64,000 nucleotides of DNA, taken from assembly GCA_046199005.1 (NCBI GenBank), contig CP176050.1:372001-436000 (forward strand), given 5' to 3'. Below are positions 57,401 to 64,000 of this stretch, one piece after another. This DNA comes from Ascidiimonas sp046199005 (GTDB lineage: Bacteria > Bacteroidota > Bacteroidia > Flavobacteriales > Flavobacteriaceae). The number at the start of each line of letters is the position of its first letter. Position 1 is the first letter of the stretch. A program made the translations under genes and the position numbers. The notes beneath the pieces were generated by a model, which was not told the origin of the DNA, did not search any database, and saw only the letters and a list, made by a program, of their open reading frames with translations.

Positions 57401-60400
57401 AGCCGATGGATCAGAGCGACTAAAAACGCAATACGTTGCTCCCCGTGATGAGAATGAGCGAAAGCTAATAGCTGTTTGGGAAGATTTGTTAGGAGTAGAT
57501 AATATTGGAGTTCACAATACATTTTTCGAACTAGGAGGGCACAGTTTGCTTGCTACACGTCTTGCATCAGCTATCCGCAAAGAGATGAATGTGGAAGTTG
57601 CCATTGCAGATATATTTTCAAACCCGACGGTTGCTAAGCTTTCAGAATTTATGAATACAAGGGAGAAAGGGTTACAACTTCCTGCAATTACTCCTCAGGA
57701 TAAAAAAGATGCAATTCCCCTTTCGTTTGGACAGGAAAGGCTTTGGTTTATAGATAAGCTTCAAGGTAGTGTGGAATACCATATTCCTATTGTTCTAAGT
57801 TTATCTGGTGTGCTGGATCCTTCAATAATGGAGGCTTGCTTACAGGGCGTATTGTCGAGACACGAAGTTTTGAGAACGGTAATTTACGCTAAAAATGGAA
57901 AAAGATATCAAAAGATCAATGAAGCTTATGATTGGTCTCTAGAGGTGATTAAAGATGTAAGCGAAGATTCTCTGAAAGATGTGATAAGAAGCTTTATTTC
58001 AGAGCCGTTTGATCTCTCTTCTGATTACATGTTTAAAGCAAAATTATTCGAAATTGAAACTAATGAATTTGTTTTTGCTGGTGTTTTTCATCATATCGCA
58101 AGTGATGGATGGTCTCAGGATATATTAATTAACGATTTCGTAAAACTATACAGTGCCTTTACCTCAGGAGAAGCCTTTGCGCTTCCGGAACTAACTATTC
58201 AATACAGCGATTATGCAATATGGCAGCGTAAACATCTAACCGAACAGGCATTGGAAGAACCATTATCTTATTGGAAAGACAAGCTTCTTGATGTACAACC
58301 AGTACAGTTACCTACCGATTTTTCAAGACCTGCCGTAGTAAGTACGAAAGGTGCTACGCTTAAATTAGAGTTAGACGATGAGCTAGCAAGATCTCTTCAG
58401 GAACTTGTTTCTTCTCAAGGTGTCACGATGTTTATGCTGCTATTATCAGTATTTAAAGTTTTGCTATACAGATATAGTGATCATGATGATATATGTGTAG
58501 GGACAACAGTAGCCAATCGGACTCAAAAAGAAATAGAGGGCTTAATAGGGTACTTTGTCAACACATTGGCCTTGAGAAATACAGTAAAAGGAAATGCCTC
58601 ATTTAGTGGTTTACTACAGCAAATTAAAGAAAGTACTTTAGAAGCCTATGACCATCAACAGGTTCCCTTCGAAAAGATCGTTGATAAGGTGGTTACTTCC
58701 AGAAATATGAGCATGCATCCTATTTTTCAAACCATGTTTGTATTGCAAAATAATCCCGATACAACTGACGAATTGCAAATGAATAATTTGGAATTAAAGC
58801 CGTATCCTCTGGAACATAAGGTTTCACAGTTTGATCTTACACTTACAGGTACCGAATTGAACGAAGGTATTCTGTTAGAAATGGAATATTGTACCGATCT
58901 TTTCAAGGAAAGTACGATTGAAAGAATGCTCAATCATTACAAAGAGTTGCTCATTAGTATAACGAAGAACCCTGAAGCCAAAATAGGTGAACTTTCTATG
59001 CTTTCTGCTAAAGAAACAGAAGAATTGTCCAGAGGATTCCAGTTTTGCGAAGCATCTTTTCCTGTGGAGCATACCGTTGTTGATTTATTCAGGAAACAAG
59101 TAGAAAAAACACCTGAGGCAGCTGCGATTTTTTATGATGGAGAAGTGATAAGTTACAGTAGATTGAATAAGTCTTCTAACCAATTAGCAAACAAACTCGC
59201 AAAAAGAAAAGGTGCTGAAACGGCTATTGCCTTATCTTTTAACAGATCGATTGATGCAGTGATAGCGATTTTGGGAATTCTTAAGGCAGGTGCGGCTTGT
59301 GTACCTATAGACCCTTCTTTTCCTTTGAATCGAAAAAACAGCATATTAAAAGAAAGCAATTGTAAGGTTATTGTAGGTGACCATAACACTCTTGAAGGTA
59401 TTGAAGACAAGATAGAAAAGATATCAATAGAAGCGCTACAGGAGGAAGATTCGTTCTTTGAAGATCAGTCAACTGCTATAAGCAACGCCTACATTATCTA
59501 CTCTTCTGGTACCACTGGCAAACCAAAAGGTATTCAAATAAGACATGAATCATTCACCAATTTGTTGTTTGACTACAATGAAAGATACCATATGAACGCA
59601 GCTACACGGATCTTACAATTAACCAATTTAGCAGTAGATATTGCGTTTCAGGAAATTTTTTCATCACTCATCAACGGGGCAACGCTGTATATTCCGCATG
59701 ATGAAATTGTTTACAATGCAGAAGCTTTCCGTCAATTTGTAACAGATCATCAAATTAATTTCATTCAGGTAGTACCAGATACGCTACGATCGTATTTTCT
59801 TGAAGGCGAACGATTAGAATCGGTTACGCATCTGTTATGTGGAGGAGATAAATTAGATATGAGACTTAAAGATAAAATCCTTCAAAAAGGCTACCCACTT
59901 TATAATATTTATGGACAAACTGAAACGACCATAGATACATTAATTAGTAAGTGCGAAATAGGAACAGAAGGGTTCCATGAAACGGTATCGAATTATCAAG
60001 TATACATACTTAATGAACATTTGCAATTACAACCCATCGGTATCCCTGGAGAAATATGCACTGCAGGAATTGGTGTTTCAAGCGGATATCTTGGAAATGA
60101 ACCGGATCTGAAGGAAAAATTCACCAAAAACCCTTTTGGATCAGGAACCTTATATCGAACTGGGGATGTTGCCTTAAGAACTTCAGACGGTTCAATTCAA
60201 TTTGTTGGAAGAAAAGATAATCAGGTTAAAATAAGGGGCTTTAGAGTAGAGTTAGGAGCTATTGAGCAAGTAATTAATGAATTGGATGAAATACAGGACA
60301 GTCTTGTAGTGTCTTATGAAGACGCAAACCAACATAAGTTTTTGGTCGCTTATGTAGTCACAGAAAAGGAACTTAACAAAGTACTTCTCGAAGCACATCT

Positions 60401-61661
60401 TGCTTCAAAATTACCAGATTACATGATTCCGAGAACATGGATGAAGCTGGATAATTTTGAATACAGCAATACTGGTAAAATCGATCGAAATGTACTGCCA
60501 GTTCCAGAAATCACTAGCAAGAGTCATGAGAGATATATAGCACCTGAGAGTAAATTGGAAAAACAATTAGCAGTCATATGGATGGAAGTTCTTGGTGTTG
60601 AACGTGTAGGATTAAATGATAATTTTTTTGAGCTTGGCGGGCATTCTCTTCTGGTAATTACATTGCTCTCTCGAATGAACAAAGAGATCGTAAAAAGACA
60701 TATTTTAAAAATGGATTACGAAATACAATTAGTTGATCTTTTTAGGTTTCCTACAATTTCAGGATTGATCGATAACATTTTGGATAAAGCGAAACCATCT
60801 GGGGAGAAAACCGTTCATAAATTGAATAAAACAATTCATGATACACCTATTTTTTGTATTCCTCCGGCGGGTGGAGATATTCACGATTACATTCAATTTG
60901 CTAAACTAATGGAGACACACTATGGAGTATATGCTTTTCGATCGCCCGGACTTGACGGCATCACGGAACCGCTGACATCTGTTCCGAAAATCGCCTCGTT
61001 ATTCATAAGAGAAATGCAGAAAATACAACCGCAAGGTCCCTACATGCTTGCAGCATACTCGTTTGGAGGAGATGTGATGATGGAAATGGCGATACAATTG
61101 GAAGCAAAAGAACAAAAAGTATCAAAAATGATCGCTATTGATTGTTATCTGAAGTCGGGGAAAAATGATGCGGATCTAATAAAAGAACGTCCTTCTGATC
61201 TTGACTTGATCATGGAGGTGTTAGAAATGATGACAGGAGATGCGTTAAGTAAAAATGACCATGCCGAAATAAGAGCTTCTTTGACCGGGATGTCCAGAGC
61301 ACAGTTAATTGATTTTATAACAGAAAGAGCCGCTTCTTCGGGATTAGAAATGAATACCGACCAGATAAAGGGAATGGTAAACGTTTATATGGCAAACTCT
61401 TCTATGTTTTACATACCGGAACTAAGTGAGCCATTAGATACCGAGGTAATTCTATTTAAAACTAATGAAGCCGAAACAGAGAGTGTCTTAGATCAAGAGC
61501 AGCTTAAATTTTACGGCTGGCAGTCGATTACTAATCTAGAAGTGAAAGTTGTAAAGGTACCGGGAACGCACACTACCGTACTTAAAGTACCTAATGTTCA
61601 ACATTTATCCGATAAATTATTAGAAACTCTTCAAAATCGTATAGAGAAAGCAGAGGTGTAA
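54417..61661 (+). CDS. NRPS 3: modules 9-10 and terminal thioesterase
   Basis: Protein of 2414 residues. An N-terminal TubC_N-like docking domain (1-62) precedes a DCL-type condensation domain with LSPLQEGLLFHALLD and HHILLDG (His206), matching the D-residue delivered by the upstream epimerase. Then come A9 (512-985; DAWYLGNVV, Leu-like, near-copy of A6), PCP9 (Ser1043), C10 (HH 1226), A10 (1541-2019; DIQQLGIID, same pocket as A3), PCP10 (Ser2077) and a thioesterase (2142-2414). The thioesterase has IPPAGGD, the nucleophile Ser2215 in AAYSFGG (Ala where the first Gly of GxSxG is usual) and a likely catalytic His in PGTHTTVL. It should release the decapeptide, either by ring closure onto the beta-amino group (as in iturins) or a side chain, or by hydrolysis. 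A strong hairpin follows the stop codon. Confidence 0.95.
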   Translation: MEDFIQKLDKIDLFLIEKNGELVLKRYKNRAADHEENFARHKDEIISFIKSNKQELIAFLQQKEATKSNALYNLSPLQEGLLFHALLDKESAAYIEQLYVDFPSGVDVTALKTAWESVIANHTIFRTGFFYEELKVPVQYVNDRVVLPFKEIDYSDLEVSERESKIQEFLKKDMETPFDFGTAPLMRITLIRMSSSAYRMVFTNHHILLDGWSLSIVMEEFMEAYEGYVSKTSSDSRREDHYEDYIKYISSKNNFTEEEFWRNYMVGIEAPTSLPFKKKVDLENGYGEAKGISFKMATSFTDSLINLTKEHRITLNTMLQGVWAVLLSRYTQQSNILFGVTVSGRPIDLERSEQRVGLYINTLPLHAAINDDEVFTSWLQKLQNSQSECREHQYSSLAKIQRLSKIEGDLFDSILVFENFPISKVLSESEGTLEVGNVHTSRDQSNYPLSIIVHPQSELSVEFRYNDAFLSEESVLMISKHFKTLLRNAVENPHLKICDLGIVTEAEAKKLLVDFNATSVDFLAADSVVTQFESQVKETPSHAAVVTSESTLTYEALDAYTNQLARYLQDKGLAHGDLAGVKLGRGTGLVSSVLGVLKTGAGYVAIDPEYPSARIDYMESDSGCKWVIDADFLEDFEKVRASYAATSLATPIKTGDLAYVIYTSGSTGTPKGVKISHGNLLNLCNWHKDLYKLSPSSRGTLFSGTGFDASVWEIYPYLLSGASLYPLPNTEERYDLSFLSNFLEDHQITHAYLPSQVCQDLVNEELSIAGLTILTGGDALHLSKPSRVKIYNNYGPTENTVVTTYYEVQDGEAGMIPIGYPISNTQVYVLSDGLQLQPVGVVGELCISGASLSSGYLNQEVLTEEKFVANPFVEGEKIYRTGDLARWRADGSLIFCGRKDSQVKIRGYRIELGEIEYAIQDQDGIQQAAVLAKEDAQGQKRLVGYVVSSVDFEKTAIEASLEKTLPTYMIPKQWVVLESLPLNQNGKVDKKALPEADGSERLKTQYVAPRDENERKLIAVWEDLLGVDNIGVHNTFFELGGHSLLATRLASAIRKEMNVEVAIADIFSNPTVAKLSEFMNTREKGLQLPAITPQDKKDAIPLSFGQERLWFIDKLQGSVEYHIPIVLSLSGVLDPSIMEACLQGVLSRHEVLRTVIYAKNGKRYQKINEAYDWSLEVIKDVSEDSLKDVIRSFISEPFDLSSDYMFKAKLFEIETNEFVFAGVFHHIASDGWSQDILINDFVKLYSAFTSGEAFALPELTIQYSDYAIWQRKHLTEQALEEPLSYWKDKLLDVQPVQLPTDFSRPAVVSTKGATLKLELDDELARSLQELVSSQGVTMFMLLLSVFKVLLYRYSDHDDICVGTTVANRTQKEIEGLIGYFVNTLALRNTVKGNASFSGLLQQIKESTLEAYDHQQVPFEKIVDKVVTSRNMSMHPIFQTMFVLQNNPDTTDELQMNNLELKPYPLEHKVSQFDLTLTGTELNEGILLEMEYCTDLFKESTIERMLNHYKELLISITKNPEAKIGELSMLSAKETEELSRGFQFCEASFPVEHTVVDLFRKQVEKTPEAAAIFYDGEVISYSRLNKSSNQLANKLAKRKGAETAIALSFNRSIDAVIAILGILKAGAACVPIDPSFPLNRKNSILKESNCKVIVGDHNTLEGIEDKIEKISIEALQEEDSFFEDQSTAISNAYIIYSSGTTGKPKGIQIRHESFTNLLFDYNERYHMNAATRILQLTNLAVDIAFQEIFSSLINGATLYIPHDEIVYNAEAFRQFVTDHQINFIQVVPDTLRSYFLEGERLESVTHLLCGGDKLDMRLKDKILQKGYPLYNIYGQTETTIDTLISKCEIGTEGFHETVSNYQVYILNEHLQLQPIGIPGEICTAGIGVSSGYLGNEPDLKEKFTKNPFGSGTLYRTGDVALRTSDGSIQFVGRKDNQVKIRGFRVELGAIEQVINELDEIQDSLVVSYEDANQHKFLVAYVVTEKELNKVLLEAHLASKLPDYMIPRTWMKLDNFEYSNTGKIDRNVLPVPEITSKSHERYIAPESKLEKQLAVIWMEVLGVERVGLNDNFFELGGHSLLVITLLSRMNKEIVKRHILKMDYEIQLVDLFRFPTISGLIDNILDKAKPSGEKTVHKLNKTIHDTPIFCIPPAGGDIHDYIQFAKLMETHYGVYAFRSPGLDGITEPLTSVPKIASLFIREMQKIQPQGPYMLAAYSFGGDVMMEMAIQLEAKEQKVSKMIAIDCYLKSGKNDADLIKERPSDLDLIMEVLEMMTGDALSKNDHAEIRASLTGMSRAQLIDFITERAASSGLEMNTDQIKGMVNVYMANSSMFYIPELSEPLDTEVILFKTNEAETESVLDQEQLKFYGWQSITNLEVKVVKVPGTHTTVLKVPNVQHLSDKLLETLQNRIEKAEV
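55913..57387 (+). repeat. A9 block, copy 2 of the 1475-base repeat
   Basis: This is adenylation domain 9 with its upstream linker, almost base-identical to the A6 block. The upstream condensation domains differ in class (LCL before A6, DCL before A9) and the carrier proteins downstream differ. Only the adenylation unit was exchanged or duplicated. Confidence 0.95.
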
Positions 61662-61683
61662 GAAACTGTAATTAAGTTGTGGT

Positions 61684-61713
61684 CCAAAGGCTTCCTTATG
61701 GAGAAGCCTTTGG
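61684..61713 (+). terminator. hairpin terminator after the synthetase operon
   Basis: A perfect 11-base inverted repeat CCAAAGGCTTC/GAAGCCTTTGG with an 8-base loop starts 22 bases after the last synthetase stop. The downstream sequence is AT-rich but has no immediate T-run. It lies between convergent genes and may stop transcription from both sides. Confidence 0.65.
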
Positions 61714-61929
61714 TATGACAATTTATCATGTAGCCTTTAGTTTTTGTTTGATCAGATGCTTTATGATTTGTCTTTTTAGTTCTTATTTGAAAGTGATACT
61801 GGACATAAAAATAGGCTTACATTTTTATACTAGAACCATATCACATCAAGACCCGCACCTTTCAGTCTGAGTCAATAGTATTCGTATTTAAAATAATTTA
61901 AGATTACTCATATTTTTCCTGATTCTATC

Positions 61930-62595
61930 TTAAATAAGCCCAAGATCTTTTACGACCGCAATAAGATGGGTGGAGTTAATCGCGTTGAAATGCGATTTCA
62001 TACGATTTATTTTCTTTTCAATACTGCTTAAACTGGAAGGCGAGATCTCTTTATTTTTTAATTCTTCTGCGATTTGTTCCTGAGTATGCCCGGAAGCTAA
62101 AAATTTAAGTAGATCAAGGTCGTAAGCATCAATTTGTAAGCTATTAGAACTGTGAAGAGCTTCGGACACTTGAGGAGATAGAAATTTATTGTTTGCGTAA
62201 GTAGCAATAATAGCCGACTGGAGTTCTTTAAGCCCTTTACGGCCTTTGCATACATATGCGTTTACATCATGAATATCCATTAATTTCCGAACCGTTTGTA
62301 TTTTATCTTCTACCGAATATACGATCAGCTTCAAATAAGGAGCTTTTTTACGAAGCTTCTCTATAAGTTCGACTCCAGATTTAATTTTCTGTACTCGATG
62401 ATCTCTAGTAAAAGACAAGTCGGTAATACATAGATCATAGGGTTCATTTTCGAGTTCTGCTTTTCGTATCTTCAAATAAGCATCATCACAATACTGAACA
62501 TAATCAATATGATCAATATGAAGTTCATTAAGGATTTTTTTTACGCCTTCGCTGATATTATCAATGTCCTCGGCAAACAGAATTTTTTGAAACAT
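61930..62595 (-). CDS. NarL/LuxR-type response regulator
   Basis: This 221-residue protein has an N-terminal receiver domain: acidic pair Glu9/Asp10, phospho-acceptor Asp59 in YDLCITDLS, and a conserved Lys in VCKG. Its C-terminal LuxR-type helix-turn-helix runs from about 155 (DLDLLKFLASGHTQEQIAEE). The recognition region is slightly atypical: ISPSSLSSIEKKINRMKSHF replaces the more usual lsxxTVxxhxxxi. It starts 10 bases after the kinase gene, forming a two-component pair. Its targets are unknown. The neighbouring synthetase operon is a plausible one by position only. Confidence 0.88.
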   Translation of the reverse strand: MFQKILFAEDIDNISEGVKKILNELHIDHIDYVQYCDDAYLKIRKAELENEPYDLCITDLSFTRDHRVQKIKSGVELIEKLRKKAPYLKLIVYSVEDKIQTVRKLMDIHDVNAYVCKGRKGLKELQSAIIATYANNKFLSPQVSEALHSSNSLQIDAYDLDLLKFLASGHTQEQIAEELKNKEISPSSLSSIEKKINRMKSHFNAINSTHLIAVVKDLGLI

Positions 62596-62605
62596 GGTTT
62601 ATTTT

Positions 62606-64000
62606 TTAAATAGGAAAATTCATAAATGCTTTCAGTCCTTTTCCCTGGTTTGTTTCAAAATTAAGAGTTCCATTTATCGATTGAATACGGGTTTCCGCAA
62701 TTAGGAGACCGTTTGAAGCTACAATCCCCGTTTTTGGAAACCCAATTCCGTTATCACTATAAAATATTTTAAGCTTTCGTCCTTCGCTAGAAAACCTTAT
62801 AAATACATGAGTTGCCTGGCTGTGCTTCTTCATATTAGTCATAAGTTCTTGCAACACGCGGTAGACTACCTGTTTTTTTAATTCGTGGATATTTTTCCAT
62901 GAAATTCGATCCATTCCAGTAATGGTAAGTCTAACCTGATTGGATACGTATGATTCCAGTAATGCTTTGAGCTCTTCAGGATATTCTTTTCCGGTATTAA
63001 TAATTCCAGTCTCCCTGGAAATATTTCTTGCTTTTGTATAAACGTCATCAAGCTTATCTACTAATCTTATATTTTCGTCTTTCTGCTGGATAACTGTCAT
63101 CACCTGATAAATTCCATTCGCAATTTCGTCATGTACCTTTTGCGAAATTCTATTTTCGGTCCTATAAACTTCTTTTACTTTTTCTTTTTTAGACCTTACT
63201 ATGAGAAACCATGTACTACCTATTCCTGCAAAAAGAAATAAAATAGCACCTGCTGCGGTGCGAAGATTTTTATGCTTTTCTTCAACAAGGCGTAGTCTGG
63301 TTTGTGTGTTTTTTGTTTTTAATTCAAGGTTCTCTTCTTGTACCAGACTGTTATCGTATTTTATTTTAGAAAAGTATTCAATATCACGAATACGTTGTTT
63401 TCTAATACTGTCTGCCAATTTCACATACTTTTTAGCATATAAGGCGCTTTCCCGCAGCGGTAGCAGATCTACAAGTCTGCTTAAAGTTTGAAGTTGATCA
63501 TCTGTATTGGCAAATTTTTCGGCAACTTCAAGGTGTTTTTTTACATAAGCAATTTCCTTACTTTTATCTTTAACACTAAAATAATCTGCGAGATGTTCAT
63601 AGCTCGCTTGTAAGCCTTCCAGATCATCTTCTGAAAAACGTAATTCTAGCGCTTTCATTAATTCGGGAAGAACATTTAGTCTATGATCTAGAAGCCATTT
63701 ACTATGTGCAAGATTGTCAATTACTTTGGCAAGTAGATCAGGTTCTTTTTTAAGTTCTTTTTCCTTAATGATATTGCTTAGTATTTCAATAGAAGTTCTA
63801 TAGTCTTTCTGCTCTCTGTAAGATACTGTCATATTATTAAGCACCCTGAGACTATCAATTTTGGTAGGAGCGTAACTAAGAGCGTTTCGATATTCTGCAA
63901 GTGCATTCTCAAATAGATACTGCTTTCGGTAGCTTATGGCTATGGCGTTATGAGCTCCAAAGAGCAGTCGGGGTTCATTTAACGGGCGAAGGTATTTTAA
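62606..64000 (-). CDS. TPR-containing sensor histidine kinase (HisKA_3), 5' end outside window
   Basis: 464 residues are visible. A GTG at 63844 and an ATG at 63832 could be taken as starts, but the frame stays open to the right edge and the upstream residues continue the repeat pattern (FENALAEYRNALSYAPTKID). The gene is therefore cut by the window. Order: TPR-like helical repeats, a coiled coil, one membrane segment (GAILFLFAGIGSTWFLIV), a HisKA_3 dimerisation domain with the phospho-acceptor His in QKVHDEIANGIYQVM (about visible residue 290), and a HATPase domain with LQELMTNMKKHSQAT (N box) and DNGIGFPKTG. This layout is common in Bacteroidota NarL-type kinases. The N-terminal repeats may sense a signal in the periplasm. 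Confidence 0.88.
   Translation of the reverse strand, partial: LKYLRPLNEPRLLFGAHNAIAISYRKQYLFENALAEYRNALSYAPTKIDSLRVLNNMTVSYREQKDYRTSIEILSNIIKEKELKKEPDLLAKVIDNLAHSKWLLDHRLNVLPELMKALELRFSEDDLEGLQASYEHLADYFSVKDKSKEIAYVKKHLEVAEKFANTDDQLQTLSRLVDLLPLRESALYAKKYVKLADSIRKQRIRDIEYFSKIKYDNSLVQEENLELKTKNTQTRLRLVEEKHKNLRTAAGAILFLFAGIGSTWFLIVRSKKEKVKEVYRTENRISQKVHDEIANGIYQVMTVIQQKDENIRLVDKLDDVYTKARNISRETGIINTGKEYPEELKALLESYVSNQVRLTITGMDRISWKNIHELKKQVVYRVLQELMTNMKKHSQATHVFIRFSSEGRKLKIFYSDNGIGFPKTGIVASNGLLIAETRIQSINGTLNFETNQGKGLKAFMNFPI

Noticed and set aside
62606..63844. GTG at 63844 as the true start of the histidine kinase
   Set aside because: The frame continues without a stop to the window edge, and the added residues keep the TPR pattern. 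This start is internal.

Overview
The window looks like a chromosomal accessory region of an AT-rich Bacteroidota, probably a member of Flavobacteriia or Cytophagia. The evidence is the base composition, start codons without recognisable Shine-Dalgarno sequences, and protein families typical of the phylum. It combines a Tc (ABC) toxin locus with a very large lipopeptide gene cluster, followed by a two-component system. No tRNA, rRNA, CRISPR array or intact insertion sequence was seen.

Left part (1-14 kb, minus strand): a TcB-TcC fusion gene with a variable C-terminal toxin tip, followed after about 60 bases by a TcA gene that leaves the window at its left edge. Together they encode the parts of a Tc injection device. 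A gene-poor kilobase (14-15 kb) follows.

Middle (15-61.7 kb): a non-ribosomal peptide synthetase (NRPS)/polyketide synthase (PKS) cluster read divergently from one 319-base region. Leftward run four tailoring or precursor genes: a CmlA-type diiron hydroxylase, a type II thioesterase, a VioC/AsnO-type Fe(II)/2-oxoglutarate hydroxylase, and an SbnA-like enzyme for 2,3-diaminopropionate. Rightward run three giant synthetase genes of 7491, 4020 and 2414 residues. The first begins with a fatty acyl-AMP ligase, ACP, KS, AT, ACP, aminotransferase starter. That starter should build a beta-amino fatty acid, as in iturin/mycosubtilin and microginin. Ten amino-acid modules follow, ending in a thioesterase. 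My reading of the adenylation pockets by eye gives: beta-amino acyl, X1 (possibly Dap/Dab), Asn, X3, Val, Thr, Leu, methylated Tyr/Phe, D-Ile, Leu, X10. X10 has the same pocket as X3. Docking domains and the single epimerase/DCL pair support this gene order as the assembly order.

The oddest parts are a methyltransferase inserted in adenylation domain 7 that resembles protein arginine methyltransferases, and two pairs of nearly identical internal blocks (1475 and 1329 bases). The repeat ends fall at domain borders, which points to recent module exchange. A GGG/CCC dyad lies upstream of both the TcB-TcC gene and the synthetase operon, and could link their regulation.

Right end (61.9-64 kb, minus strand): a NarL/LuxR-type response regulator and its TPR-containing histidine kinase. 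The kinase gene is cut by the right edge. No exporter, phosphopantetheinyl transferase or SbnB partner is inside the window.
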